Assembly (NCBI RefSeq): GCF_932274485.2
Contig: NC_065879.2
Location: forward strand, 35,954,436 to 36,018,435
Origin: Patella vulgata
Lineage: Eukaryota; Mollusca; Gastropoda; Patellidae
Length of the DNA: 64,000 bases
Direction of reading: 5' to 3'
The notes below the pieces were generated by a model that ran no database searches, was not told the origin of the DNA, and worked only from the letters and a program-made list of their open reading frames with translations. Numbering within the stretch: the stretch's first letter is position 1; every line of letters starts with the position of its first letter. The position numbers were made by a program, and so were the translations under genes. This document shows positions 47,701 to 48,365 of the stretch, piece by piece.

Positions 47701-48159
47701 CATTAATTTATTTAAAAAGAGAATATAATAAAATTAATATATTGTCCTATAATCTGACCTAGGAAGAAAAAATGTGCTAATGTTAGAAGGAATTGAATTA
47801 AAAATTTCTGTTATTTGCTAATAAAAACAACTATAAAGCTAAAATTGATTCTTAAAGATGTAATATGAAAATTTATTGTAAATTCCTGGCAAAAATTTTA
47901 AATTTGTCAAGTACGTATTCTCTACAATTTCGTAAAACATAAACCAAGACAGACTGGAATATAAATGTGATTATTACACAGATACTATGATTAGTTTTTT
48001 ATAAGTAGAAGAGTGCGTGAACTGATTTGGTCAACAAACAATGGCTTTCATGACGTGACCTATGATCTATACCTACCTTGTTTGAAAGGATAAAACAAAT
48101 CCGTTAATTTCTTCTGAATATAAACACACAATATCTCCTATACACAAGGTATCATCCAT
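132..48159 (-). CDS. ITPR: Divergent inositol 1,4,5-trisphosphate receptor, N-terminal half, 42 coding exons (gene continues past the left edge)
   Basis: IP3 receptors are tetrameric ER Ca2+-release channels gated by IP3 and Ca2+. The 42 exons listed below join in phase, with GT-AG introns throughout, to 1471 codons without a stop. Family resemblance is clear along the whole length. The start (LCIGDIVCLYSEEINGFV) matches the vertebrate start, which has IGDICSLYAEG and NGF. A MIR-type stretch follows at about residues 240-410, the alpha-domain helix SKNRQKLMR at 485-493, RKNELYIAK at 538-546, and a second RIH region at about 1025-1375. The ryanodine receptor is rejected because its N-terminus differs and the SPRY repeats are absent. 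The start ATG has A at -3 and G at +4. The RIH-associated domain, pore and C-terminus lie off the window. Changes in the IP3 pocket suggest an atypical paralogue (inference). Introns range from about 160 bp to 6.2 kb. Confidence 0.92.
420..503 (-). CDS. ITPR: ITPR exon 41
   Basis: Residues 1408-1435, beginning IFCRSYYQPDSMFPNESKEL; aligns with the [20 protein letters not shown] region. 84 nt, in phase. Acceptor TTAAAG, donor TGAG|GTAAAT. Confidence 0.9.
504..1213 (-). other. ITPR intron 40
   Basis: Intron sequence, AT-rich with a slightly GC-richer patch near 640-780. No further exon or recognisable element was found. Confidence 0.6.
1214..1292 (-). CDS. ITPR: ITPR exon 40
   Basis: Residues 1381-1407, DQGKIETERMRGTIHYIFDG, like the SILEKYVTEIVMSIVTTFFSS helix. 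Its 5' half and acceptor are duplicated in tandem (68 bp, 1239-1374). Only the proximal acceptor keeps the frame. Confidence 0.88.
1239..1374. repeat. 68-bp tandem duplication across the exon 40 acceptor
   Basis: 1239-1306 and 1307-1374 are identical as read. Each copy holds the branch/AT tract, the acceptor TTTTAG and the first 50-odd bases of exon 40. Use of the distal acceptor would add 68 nt and shift the frame. Confidence 0.93.
1375..1981 (-). other. ITPR intron 39, remainder
   Basis: AT-rich intron. The short open frames here have no recognisable product, and no repeat was identified. Confidence 0.5.
1982..2005 (-). CDS. ITPR: ITPR microexon 39 (24 nt)
   Basis: Residues 1373-1380, THESTEG plus split codons. 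The acceptor is GAACAG and the donor GCAG|GTTAGT. It joins exons 38 and 40 in phase, but exon 38 would also join exon 40 directly in phase, so it could be a cassette microexon. It is supported only by splice sites and phase. Confidence 0.55.
2455..2650. repeat. Interspersed repeat R, copy 1
   Basis: About 200 bp in intron 38, beginning GGATCTTAATCGGCTGTTTT. It shares the phrases GCCGATTGGTAAAACAATGA and CGGCCACTAT with 6783-6890. The GCCGATTGGTAAA block occurs twice inside it. Class unknown. The rest of intron 38 (2006-3089) shows nothing recognisable. Confidence 0.6.
3090..3203 (-). CDS. ITPR: ITPR exon 38
   Basis: Residues 1335-1372 plus two bases. AKMWEFLNSITQKLKEVKLF matches NHMWKLFENFLVDICR. 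A lysine-rich tail follows. The donor GTTTGT is weak by consensus but keeps the phase. Confidence 0.88.
3204..3736 (-). other. ITPR intron 37
   Basis: AT-rich intron without a recognised element or further exon. Confidence 0.5.
3737..3924 (-). CDS. ITPR: ITPR exon 37
   Basis: Residues 1273-1334 plus two bases, GENRFIESICQTIFKISDLI, equivalent to [20 protein letters not shown]. Then KKPFLRFLLWVYMNTASGM matches the KIAYINFLNHCYVDTEVEM helix. Acceptor TCCAG, donor ATGC|GTAAGT. Confidence 0.93.
4087..4168 (-). CDS. ITPR: ITPR exon 36
   Basis: Residues 1245-1272. LDYMIAMVDLLATCAE matches the vertebrate YHIHLVELLAVCTEG. Acceptor TCTAG, donor AGAA|GTGAGT. Confidence 0.92.
4342..4580 (-). CDS. ITPR: ITPR exon 35
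   Basis: Residues 1166-1244 plus two bases. The acceptor is ATTTAACAG, giving IFTGNSNTCMKIQ. An AG ten bases downstream would break the phase. QKIVSLISKHKSAVPQFLNL, then VMTYFMQYRSEIAYIIDQ follow. Second RIH domain. Confidence 0.92.
4581..4904 (-). other. ITPR intron 34
   Basis: It contains a 64-codon minus-strand open frame (4650-4844) that is not an exon: the phase fails, and exon 34 joins exon 35 directly. Confidence 0.7.
4905..5190 (-). CDS. ITPR: ITPR exon 34 (286 nt, largest)
   Basis: Residues 1070-1165. It carries NQKILYNHGVLEDALTILSQ and then KVVQRRLFDRLEMLLYKEGA, which follow the order of the second RIH domain (the vertebrate NQALLHKHINLFL region). Acceptor TTTCAG, donor TGAG|GTAAAT. 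Confidence 0.94.
5191..5869 (-). other. ITPR intron 33
   Basis: AT-rich intron. Short frames on both strands show no family resemblance. No repeat seen. Confidence 0.5.
5870..6006 (-). CDS. ITPR: ITPR exon 33
   Basis: Residues 1025-1069 plus two bases, beginning VLITDASVDIMKRLSVILPT, then LATAKLNDEQTKELDKILEE. Helical second-RIH entry region. Acceptor TTTCAG, donor TAAA|GTAAGA. Confidence 0.9.
6007..6398 (-). other. ITPR intron 32
   Basis: AT-rich intron; nothing recognised. Confidence 0.5.
6399..6506 (-). CDS. ITPR: ITPR exon 32
   Basis: Residues 989-1024. HYDYDGMICKSMHLLNRFYS matches [20 protein letters not shown], and SQAIQAQ follows as in the family. Acceptor TTTCAG, donor TCAG|GTATGT. 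Confidence 0.93.
6783..7215. repeat. Interspersed repeat R, copy 2 (longer)
   Basis: It sits in intron 31. It begins like copy 1 at 2455 (GGATCTTAATCGGCTGTTTT) and shares the next 110 bp or so. It then extends into a GC-richer tail (GATCGGCACGTGGCGATC near 7110) that copy 1 lacks. Probably a non-autonomous element; ends not resolved. Confidence 0.55.
7267..7354 (-). CDS. ITPR: ITPR exon 31
   Basis: Residues 959-988, with SASRVLNNIFDETEFFRNYE. It lies between the two RIH domains. Acceptor TTTTAG, donor TTTA|GTGAGT. Confidence 0.87.
7601..7713 (-). CDS. ITPR: ITPR exon 30
   Basis: Residues 922-958 plus two bases: KLMVLFKNTHDQASK, then PELGLLLFETFDIENNY. It aligns with the CLLCIFKREFDESN region. 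Acceptor TGTCAG, donor TTC|GTAAGT. Confidence 0.88.
8234..9949 (+). mobile_element. Pearl-like element A1 with a 333-bp higher-order tandem array
   Basis: In intron 29. The 5' end is AACCAGCGGCTGCCAAGCAG, then ATACGCCCACATTTT. The 3' end is GACGGACGG/GACAGACAG microsatellite, GGGGCGACGGCATAATACGT, then a hairpin-like CCACATGAAAATGTGG and GCGTATAAAA. The core is a tandem array of two alternating monomers. Each opens GACCTCTATAGGGTCCACAA (8435, 8608, 8768, 8941, 9101, 9274, 9434), at spacings of 173 and 160 bp. Open frames starting at 8815, 9148 and elsewhere are products of the repeat, not genes. The name rests on resemblance to bivalve pearl elements as I remember them. It is non-autonomous, and the mobilising enzyme is not present. 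Confidence 0.75.
9990..10044 (-). CDS. ITPR: ITPR exon 29
   Basis: Residues 903-921, QALDVLNLFFNFIFNLRME, matching KIIEILQFILNVRLDYR. 55 nt. Its donor lies about 40 bp from the 3' end of a pearl-like element. Confidence 0.89.
10438..10531 (-). CDS. ITPR: ITPR exon 28
   Basis: Residues 872-902 plus two bases, ending PETKAIVDAKL, the start of the helix that vertebrates read as DTKLKIIEILQFI. Acceptor AACAG, donor TACA|GTAAGT. Confidence 0.9.
10890..11019 (-). CDS. ITPR: ITPR exon 27
   Basis: Residues 829-871. VLRLVYYLVMYGFYNQTDDI matches [20 protein letters not shown]. The exon then continues LLSPLISLLDG. Acceptor TTACAG, donor AAAG|GTAACA. Confidence 0.93.
11107..11334 (+). mobile_element. 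SINE family D, copy 1 (internally deleted)
   Basis: tRNA-like head (GTGGCTAAGTCGGTAAGACG ... GGTGTTCGATCC), conserved body, and tail GGACGTTAAACCCCATTTC plus (ATTTC)n. It lies in intron 26. Perfect 14-bp target duplications TTTCTTTAACTCTG flank it (11093-11106 and 11335-11348). About 120 bp of the body is missing compared with 26306-26679. Confidence 0.9.
11647..11778 (-). CDS. ITPR: ITPR exon 26
   Basis: Residues 785-828, with PTYRYFPQLRDWIANFLGTN. It matches the region that precedes the FPFSDKEKNKLTFEV helix of vertebrate receptors. Acceptor TTTCAG, donor ACAG|GTTGGT. Confidence 0.88.
12181..12266 (-). CDS. ITPR: ITPR exon 25
   Basis: Residues 756-784, LFVDIGSNISVVDRVCLSYN, aligning with [20 protein letters not shown]. 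Acceptor TTTCAG, donor TGAA|GTAAGT. Confidence 0.91.
12426..12770 (+). mobile_element. SINE family D, copy 2
   Basis: In intron 24: a G-tract, tRNA-like head, body, then CAGTAGGACGTAAAAACCCA and ATTTC tail. The target duplication is GACAGCACCT (12416-12425) against GATAGCACCT (12771-12780). The B-box region is partly lost. Confidence 0.85.
12969..13101 (-). CDS. ITPR: ITPR exon 24
   Basis: Residues 712-755. FSCLSDTNLPDRLRAQYCDL matches [20 protein letters not shown] almost residue for residue in places, one of the best-conserved blocks. Acceptor TTACAG, donor ATAA|GTAAGT. Confidence 0.95.
13289..13363 (-). CDS. ITPR: ITPR exon 23
   Basis: Residues 687-711, NEEYLFLEHQLELFRMLCH, matching RDILSYYRYQLNLFARMCL. 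75 nt, in phase. Acceptor TTCAG, donor CAT|GTAAGT. Confidence 0.93.
13606..13716 (-). CDS. ITPR: ITPR exon 22
   Basis: Residues 650-686, with GVVYVSTNGGRLWKELQEFA matching [22 protein letters not shown]. 111 nt, in phase. Acceptor TTACAG, donor CAAG|GTATAT. Confidence 0.91.
13717..15199 (-). other. ITPR intron 21, downstream part
   Basis: About 1.5 kb of AT-rich intron. The only recognisable piece is a pearl-like 3' terminus near 14353-14375 (CAATGTGGGCATATAAAAAA), without the rest of an element. No exon was found. Confidence 0.5.
15200..15602. mobile_element. MITE family E, copy 1
   Basis: About 400 bp with terminal inverted repeats: left AAAATACAGATCTATATTTC, right ACGAAATAGGATCTGTGTTT. 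It shares most of its length with 33063-33504, including AGATCTGACC and CTCTTCCAGATCCT(G/A)GTGTAG. No coding capacity. It ends 21 bp from the exon 21 donor. Superfamily unknown. Confidence 0.75.
15624..15662 (-). CDS. ITPR: ITPR exon 21 (39 nt)
   Basis: Residues 637-649, SLDHVNVTAVGHV. This small in-phase exon is placed by splice sites (TTTCAG; GTG|GTAGGT) and by the gap between exons 20 and 22. A MITE begins 21 bp past its donor. Confidence 0.75.
15663..16353 (-). other. ITPR intron 20
   Basis: AT-rich intron. An open frame upstream of exon 21 is the exon read through into this intron. Nothing else recognised. Confidence 0.5.
16354..16461 (-). CDS. ITPR: ITPR exon 20
   Basis: Residues 601-636, NYRYLDLLSVLCVCDGVSIA. 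It matches RFLDYLSDLCVSMNKSIP. The next intron upstream holds a whole pearl-like element. Acceptor TTTCAG, donor TAAG|GTTAGT. Confidence 0.93.
16745..18370 (+). mobile_element. Pearl-like element A2
   Basis: It fills most of intron 19. Starts AACCAGCGGCTGCCAGGCAG and ends GGGGCGACGGCATAATACAT with CCACATGAAAATATGG and GCGTATAAAA. The core is the same alternating GACCTCTA(G/T)AGGG monomer array as at 8234-9949, but more diverged and with a G-tract at 17519. The microsatellite is short. Confidence 0.75.
18758..18880 (-). CDS. ITPR: ITPR exon 19
   Basis: Residues 560-600, with LIRDNRKIVDRISHQHIDKF matching [21 protein letters not shown]. This is part of the first RIH domain. Acceptor TTACAG, donor CAAG|GTTAGT. 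Confidence 0.94.
19214..19478 (-). mobile_element. SINE family C, copy 1 (decayed)
   Basis: In intron 18. Read on the minus strand it has a decayed tRNA-like head, the conserved body (GGTTTCCCTCCACTGC, AATAAAATTGAACCATATGC) and a (CT)n tail. It lacks the clean GTTAAACCCC tail of other copies. Confidence 0.75.
19674..19803 (-). CDS. ITPR: ITPR exon 18
   Basis: Residues 516-559. LMGDSRKNELYIAKYIDFF matches QQDYRKNQEYIAKQFGFM. The IP3-contact pair R568/K569 is kept (R538, K539), while Y567 is a serine (S537). Non-standard but acceptable donor GTGAAT. Confidence 0.94.
20084..20142 (-). CDS. ITPR: ITPR exon 17
   Basis: Residues 497-515 plus two bases, IVDLLVHLLRIPCRGAPDQ, matching ILKQIFKLLQAPFTDCGD of the alpha domain. 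Acceptor TTTTAG, donor AAAT|GTAAGT. Confidence 0.92.
20418..20498 (-). CDS. ITPR: ITPR exon 16 (alpha-domain IP3 helix)
   Basis: Residues 470-496. EPSKNRQKLMRNLR matches KPNRERQKLMREQN. Residues equivalent to mouse IP3R1 K508 and R511 are kept (K490, R493), while R504 is replaced by K486. Acceptor TTTCAG, donor CGG|GTATGT. Confidence 0.94.
20905..20955 (-). CDS. ITPR: ITPR exon 15
   Basis: Residues 453-469, KKDGLVLNAKSTHEVTM, a 51-nt in-phase exon. It sits where vertebrates have an alpha-domain loop. Support comes from splice sites, phase and position, because the sequence is poorly conserved. Confidence 0.75.
21263..21282. repeat. (AT)n microsatellite
   Basis: Perfect AT dinucleotide run in intron 14. 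Confidence 0.9.
21442..21784 (-). pseudogene. LINE (non-LTR retrotransposon) ORF2 3' remnant
   Basis: A minus-strand frame encodes FTLVRLNLLPANENLFEQKS, then CCLCNLLDEDIVHILYVCE. This pattern (LTRLRLG-type helix, then C-x2-C-x(n)-H-x4-C) is typical of the zinc-knuckle region downstream of LINE reverse transcriptases. About 105 codons remain and the reverse transcriptase itself is absent. It lies in intron 14, in the same orientation as the ITPR gene, 40 bp from the exon 14 donor. Confidence 0.65.
21824..21949 (-). CDS. ITPR: ITPR exon 14
   Basis: Residues 411-452, beginning IVAIKEKQYDDAF; includes YMAGMVPCIQKLVND. It corresponds to the start of the armadillo-like alpha domain ([20 protein letters not shown]). 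Its donor lies 40 bp from a LINE remnant on the same strand. Confidence 0.88.
22171..22300 (-). mobile_element. SINE family C, copy 2 (5'-truncated)
   Basis: Only the 3' half is present: body and tail GACGTTAAACCCCATTTC with (CT)n. Perfect 14-bp target duplications AAATTTTGTAACAA flank it (22157-22170 and 22302-22315). 5' truncation with duplication is the signature of target-primed retroposition. Confidence 0.9.
22316..24228 (-). other. ITPR intron 13, central part
   Basis: About 1.9 kb of very AT-rich sequence. No exon or complete element was recognised. A scrap resembling the SINE tail (GAAATGAAATGGGATTTAAC) lies at 23898. Confidence 0.5.
24229..24600 (-). mobile_element. Decayed SINE with a 135-bp internal duplication
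   Basis: The right end is a tRNA-like head on the minus strand (GTGGCTCTTTGAGG ... GGTCCCGGGTTCTACCC). To its left the block GTAAAAGTATCAA(T/C)ATACTG ... GACTAGATGC occurs twice, at 24231 and 24366. Related to family D by CATCCCATACAGATGACTAG, but too decayed to place firmly. Confidence 0.55.
24616..24707 (-). CDS. ITPR: ITPR exon 13
   Basis: Residues 380-410, a polar linker (SSNQPSIEDEKSDSMSG, then LKYSTAQVKQ) between the beta and alpha halves of the IP3-binding core. Family identity rests on position and phase more than on sequence. Acceptor TTTCAG, donor GCAG|GTAGGC. Confidence 0.85.
25007..25275 (-). mobile_element. SINE family C, copy 3 (full length)
   Basis: About 269 bp in intron 12. 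On the minus strand: head TGGATGGCCGAATGGTTAGC (A box), GGTTTCGAATTCCCGG (B box), body, then GACGTTAAATCCCATTTC and (CT)n. Perfect 16-bp target duplications CAAAAATGTTTTAAAG lie at 24991-25006 and 25276-25291. The A box suggests a type-II (Ser/Leu-like) tRNA ancestor. Confidence 0.92.
25449..25527 (-). CDS. ITPR: ITPR exon 12
   Basis: Residues 354-379, CRIEHVVSGFWLHADA, matching VRLRHLCTNTWVHSTN, the last MIR-type repeat. Acceptor ATTAG, donor GCAG|GTAACT. Confidence 0.91.
26075..26220 (-). CDS. ITPR: ITPR exon 11
   Basis: Residues 305-353, GVLKWEQQCKIIHMCTRKYL, matching WNSLFRFKHLATGHYLAAE of the MIR domain. It ends with NPRTVFRLHAVIR. Acceptor TTTTAG, donor CAGG|GTATGT. Confidence 0.92.
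26306..26679 (+). mobile_element. SINE family D, copy 3 (full-length reference copy)
   Basis: About 374 bp in intron 10: head GGTGGCTAGGTGGTTAAGAC with GGTGTTCGATCC, a long body, and tail GTAGGACGTTAAACCCCATT plus (ATTTC)n. 12-bp target duplications GTTTTACATGAT at 26294-26305 and 26680-26691. Confidence 0.93.
26808..26915 (-). CDS. ITPR: ITPR exon 10 (beta-domain IP3 loop)
   Basis: Residues 269-304. VHLRVRTVDQ stands where vertebrates have VFLRTTGRQ, whose TTGR contacts IP3. Here the loop reads VRTVD, so that motif is lost or displaced. TYWQIELQEGPIAG follows and matches ALWEVEVVQHDPCRGG. Acceptor TTCCAG, donor GCAG|GTAATT. Confidence 0.92.
27308..27395 (-). CDS. ITPR: ITPR exon 9
   Basis: Residues 240-268, VSDMLRFYHKEMEAYLVAEG, aligning with [20 protein letters not shown]. 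It opens the MIR/IP3-binding beta domain. Acceptor TTTTAG, donor GATG|GTAAGT. Confidence 0.92.
27420..27500 (-). mobile_element. SINE family D fragment
   Basis: The 3' terminal 80 bp only (GACGTTAAACCCCATTTCAT tail, TTCATTAGCCCAGT), 25 bp upstream of the exon 9 acceptor, in intron 8. Confidence 0.85.
27622..27709 (-). CDS. ITPR: ITPR exon 8
   Basis: Residues 210-239, CCELNLSVVQSGFTIYRKHK, equivalent to EVNSVNCNTSWKIVLFMKW at the end of the suppressor domain. A charged linker (GQDDDKKIK) ends the exon. Acceptor TTACAG, donor CAAG|GTAAGA. Confidence 0.92.
28059..28162 (-). CDS. ITPR: ITPR exon 7
   Basis: Residues 176-209 plus two bases, VQVDDQIVLESFKSSGQYLH within it. It aligns with [21 protein letters not shown] of the suppressor domain. 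Acceptor TTGTAG, donor ATTG|GTAAAT. Confidence 0.93.
28646..29970 (-). mobile_element. Pearl-like element B1 with a second type of tandem core
   Basis: In intron 6, reverse orientation. Read on the minus strand it opens AACAAGAGCATCGCTAACAC and ends with a (CA)n-like microsatellite, GGGGTGACGGCAAAATACAA, then CCACATTACGAATGTGG. Termini match the A elements in plan, but the core is unrelated: 140-150-bp units read on the plus strand as CCTTATACCCTAAGGATGAT ... CAGAGCCACACCCATTT ... GCCTACAGGCC. Apparent open frames of 60-129 codons follow the repeat. Confidence 0.7.
30439..30695 (-). mobile_element. SINE family C, copy 4 (full length)
   Basis: In intron 6. Head, body and (CT)-tail as at 25007-25275. 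Perfect 15-bp target duplications CAATACATGTTCAGA at 30424-30438 and 30696-30710. Confidence 0.92.
30861..31388 (+). mobile_element. Pearl-like element A3 (short)
   Basis: 5' end AACCTGCAGTTGCCAGGCAA with ATACGCCAACATTT; 3' end GGACGGACGGACAGACTGAC, GGGGCGACGGCATAATACAT. The core is reduced to about two degraded monomers. Confidence 0.7.
31766..32760. mobile_element. Pogo/Tigger-like MITE
   Basis: 995 bp flanked by TA on both sides. The terminal inverted repeats begin CAGTAGAATCTGTAT and continue with GCAGCCAC, the pattern of pogo/Tigger elements. No transposase frame. A 149-bp block (ATGTCCGAGATTTGAG ... CACTCCCGTTAAG) occurs twice, at 32414 and 32563. The element ends 130 bp from exon 6. 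Confidence 0.8.
32891..32971 (-). CDS. ITPR: ITPR exon 6
   Basis: Residues 149-175, with CQFRIMPRYKVKSEGDV. It matches the vertebrate WFYIQPFYKLRSIGDSV. The 81-nt exon is in phase and lies between two MITEs (31766-32760 and 33063-33504). Confidence 0.94.
33063..33504. mobile_element. MITE family E, copy 2
   Basis: In intron 5. Same terminal repeats and body as 15200-15602. A 92-bp block (GATCTGAC(C/A)AGTTATAG ... ATTAGCGTT) is tandemly duplicated at 33124 and 33216. It ends about 90 bp from the exon 6 acceptor. Confidence 0.78.
33988..34065 (-). CDS. ITPR: ITPR exon 5
   Basis: Residues 123-148, beginning LRHLFSDKYVHVSTTK. This is the beta-trefoil strand equivalent to LLHLKSNKYLTVNKR. The acceptor (TTTCAG) lies about 70 bp from the end of the Tc1 transposon in intron 4. 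Confidence 0.93.
34135..35665 (+). mobile_element. Tc1 transposon, copy 1 (complete)
   Basis: 1531 bp in intron 4, flanked by TA (34133-34134, 35666-35667). Perfect 34-bp terminal inverted repeats begin TACTATTCAAAAAAAGTAGG. It carries one intact transposase gene (34430-35449). Orientation is opposite to the ITPR gene. Confidence 0.95.
34430..35449 (+). CDS. Tc1-family DD34E transposase, 339 aa, intact
   Basis: Cut-and-paste transposase. The N-terminal paired-like HTH (about residues 4-45, TQAVVARTMNVSQSVISRLW) and a GRPR motif at 56-59 are followed by a second HTH (about 65-115). The DDE catalytic core has D151 (MFSDESRF), D241 (FQDDNARCH) and E276 (SPIEHVWD), with 34 residues between D241 and E276. 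Length matches the family (about 340 aa). The first ATG follows 295 bp of TIR and leader. No interruption is visible, so the gene may still be active. Confidence 0.95.
   Translation: MRRLTQNERLRALGMLQIGTTQAVVARTMNVSQSVISRLWSRYRDTQSVQDRPRSGRPRATTQAQDRFIRTLALRNRVITANQISARLQTDTGVRVSGQTIRNRLHRGHLRARRPRVIPCLRDHHIQARRRWCRDRQHWDNRRWSNVMFSDESRFTVDFWDRRRRVWRRRNERFQDVNVIRHDRLGGGSVMVWGGITVAGRTALHVVAGRVTGQYYRDNILAVHVVPFARRHGRRFIFQDDNARCHRARIVTGYLQQQNITTLPWPALSPDLSPIEHVWDMLGQRLRQRQQRPANVQELAAALQQEWDNLDHNDLRRLIRSMPRRINACLANRGGFIRY
35668..36432 (-). other. ITPR intron 4, upstream-most of exon 5 to exon 4
   Basis: AT-rich. The block TTGACTGTGTTAGCTGACTTTA (first 20 bases TTGACTGTGTTAGCTGACTT, 35904 on) recurs inverted near 36005-36030 as a short inverted repeat of about 24 bp. 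Nothing else recognised. Confidence 0.5.
36433..36519 (-). CDS. ITPR: ITPR exon 4
   Basis: Residues 94-122, ADLESEDNALEQKRQQGRKV followed by LYGQVIQ. It matches the vertebrate [24 protein letters not shown] region. In-phase 87-nt exon, acceptor TTGTAG, donor ACAG|GTAAAA. Confidence 0.94.
36555..36875 (+). mobile_element. Pearl-like element A4 (5'-truncated)
   Basis: It begins mid-monomer (GACCTCGAGAGGGTCCATAA) 36 bp from exon 4 and ends GGGGCGACGGCAATATACGT, CCACAGGAAAATC. The microsatellite is nearly lost. Confidence 0.65.
37440..38570. other. Unexplained GC-richer block in intron 3
   Basis: About 1.1 kb clearly richer in G+C and CpG than its surroundings. No convincing frame (an 82-codon minus frame at 38050-38298 has no family). 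A perfect 17-bp stem with a 14-nt loop lies at 38434-38481. It may be a foreign element or a regulatory/alternative first exon region; not resolved. Confidence 0.4.
38434..38481. repeat. Perfect 17-bp inverted repeat (hairpin)
   Basis: GCTGTGGTGTTACGGTG at 38434-38450 is exactly complementary to CACCGTAACACCACAGC at 38465-38481, with a 14-nt loop. Confidence 0.95.
39006..39285 (-). mobile_element. SINE family C, copy 5
   Basis: In intron 3. Long perfect (GA/CT)n tail of about 36 nt, then the usual body. The tRNA-like head is truncated at TGGTTAATG. Confidence 0.8.
39612..39644. repeat. (AT)n microsatellite
   Basis: Perfect AT run of more than 30 bp. Confidence 0.9.
40143..40515 (-). mobile_element. 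SINE family D, full-length copy inside the foldback element
   Basis: Reverse orientation. Tail (GACGTTAAACCCCATTTCAT), body and tRNA-like head (CACGTGGCTAAGTAGGTAAG, CGGGTTATGGATCC). Its 5' third is part of the inverted 640-bp duplication with 50747-51386. Confidence 0.9.
40398..41037 (+). repeat. Arm 1 of a 640-bp inverted segmental duplication
   Basis: Near-identical in reverse complement to 50747-51386. It starts within the family D SINE (CAAGGGGGAACCACGCC) and ends at CTTTATCAAGCC before a (CT)n run. Confidence 0.93.
40520..40790 (-). mobile_element. SINE family C, copy 6 inside the foldback element
   Basis: (CT)n tail with imperfect interruptions, body and tRNA-like head (TGGATGGCCGAATGGTTAGC). 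The segment between head and body lacks about 30 bp present in the 25007 copy. Flanked by ACATCGA on both sides, a likely short target duplication. Confidence 0.88.
41036..41074. repeat. (CT)n microsatellite
   Basis: Perfect CT run of about 38 bp between the foldback centre and its right arm. Confidence 0.92.
41671..41930 (-). mobile_element. SINE family C, copy 7 (diverged)
   Basis: (GA)n run then degraded body and head (TTGGCCACCCAAGCCCCC). Older than copies 3, 4 and 6. Confidence 0.75.
41931..42749 (-). other. ITPR intron 3, end nearest exon 3
   Basis: AT-rich sequence without a recognised element. Confidence 0.5.
42750..42874 (-). CDS. ITPR: ITPR exon 3
   Basis: Residues 52-93, including FEICVANRYKLNKKYLK. 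This matches the vertebrate FKLCPMNRYSAQKQFWK helix of the suppressor domain, one of the strongest family signatures here. Acceptor TTTCAG, donor ATAAG|GTAAAG. Confidence 0.94.
42959..43477 (-). mobile_element. Two decayed SINE D bodies in tandem
   Basis: In intron 2. Block 42959-43210 has tail and body (CAATGGGGTTTACATTCCTA ... CAGACAGCTGTCCTTGTCAG-like). Block 43211-43477 repeats the body motifs (AAGGAAATTTTGACTG, CAGGACCTCTG) and ends with a tRNA-like head (GAGCCACAGTGGCTCAAT-like). Probably an insertion of one copy beside another, or a duplication. Confidence 0.65.
43854..43924 (-). CDS. ITPR: ITPR exon 2
   Basis: Residues 28-51, SVHSEIAVARGQDRVRPQIP within it. It corresponds to the 'DDRCVVQP' strand and loop of the vertebrate suppressor domain. 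Acceptor TTGTAG, donor CAAG|GTAAAT; a codon is split at each side. Confidence 0.88.
44229..44839. mobile_element. MITE with TTTAAAG termini
   Basis: About 610 bp in intron 1. It opens TTTAAAGCTACGTTCCC and closes GGGAATGTATCTTTAA, an imperfect terminal inverted repeat. It is GC-richer than its flanks and carries an 18-bp perfect palindrome at 44660-44677. No coding product is recognised in the 136-codon frame it contains. Confidence 0.5.
44840..46285 (-). other. ITPR intron 1, middle, with a diverged repeat
   Basis: Mostly AT-rich. The phrase AATGCATTATG(C/T)AAGAGC ... ATTGCAGGT occurs at 45808 and 46209. The stretch between (ATAATCAACTCT(C), GGATAATCGAGAC) has a diverged relative at 46562-46720. 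These look like old tandem or nested copies of one non-autonomous repeat. Confidence 0.4.
46292..46496 (+). mobile_element. Short interspersed element with a GATA-type tail
   Basis: About 205 bp of GC-rich sequence: ACTAGAAGAATGCCCGGCTT ... GACAGACAAACAGACAAACA ... TTAGTATAGATAGATAATAA. The TAGTATAGATAGATA ending is typical of 3' ends of RTE-like retroposons. Class is inferred from pattern only. It splits the older repeat around it. Confidence 0.5.
46626..46819. repeat. 97-bp tandem duplication
   Basis: ATTCAAGAGTTTAGGGGTAA ... TGACTGAAATTTTCAATAC is repeated directly, starting at 46626 and 46723, essentially identical. Confidence 0.92.
46820..48076 (-). other. ITPR intron 1, part next to exon 1
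   Basis: About 1.25 kb of AT-rich intron with no recognised element or exon. Confidence 0.5.
48077..48159 (-). CDS. ITPR: ITPR exon 1 (start codon)
   Basis: Residues 1-27 plus two bases, beginning MDDTLCIGDIVCLYSEEING. This is the first strand of the suppressor (Ins145_P3_rec) domain. The context AAAATGG favours this ATG. The donor is CAAG|GTAGGT. Confidence 0.93.
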
Positions 48160-48317
48160 TTTTCAGTATTTGAAATACCGTCTGCTCTTCCTTCCTTGGT
48201 CAATTGGTGTTCTAGTCCAGCACACGTTCCACAAATTATAATGGCATTGACATGGTTATATTTCGGAGAAAATGCCCTGAGAACAATAATGGCAAACCTA
48301 TTGAACCGATAATAAAT

Positions 48318-48326
48318 CTTTATATA
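48318..48326 (-). promoter_or_regulatory. Possible TATA box of the ITPR gene
   Basis: On the minus strand TATATAAAG lies just after GGCGCC and about 160 bp upstream of the start codon. A start site 25-30 bp downstream would give a 5' leader of about 130 nt. That leader would hold a six-codon upstream reading frame (ATG TCA ATG CCA TTA TAA, 48253 down to 48236). The transcription start is not proven, and an upstream non-coding exon is possible. Confidence 0.35.
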
Positions 48327-48365
48327 GGCGCCTACACAGTCTTTTTTAAGTTGTCGCCGACTCAA

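Noticed and set aside
132-48159. Ryanodine receptor instead of ITPR
   Set aside because: The N-terminus matches the ITPR suppressor domain, and the RYR SPRY and RyR repeats are absent in 1471 codons.
48138-48365. 75-codon minus-strand frame over the ITPR start
   Set aside because: It is in another frame, has no family and begins above the likely transcription start. The ITPR frame at 48159 explains the locus.
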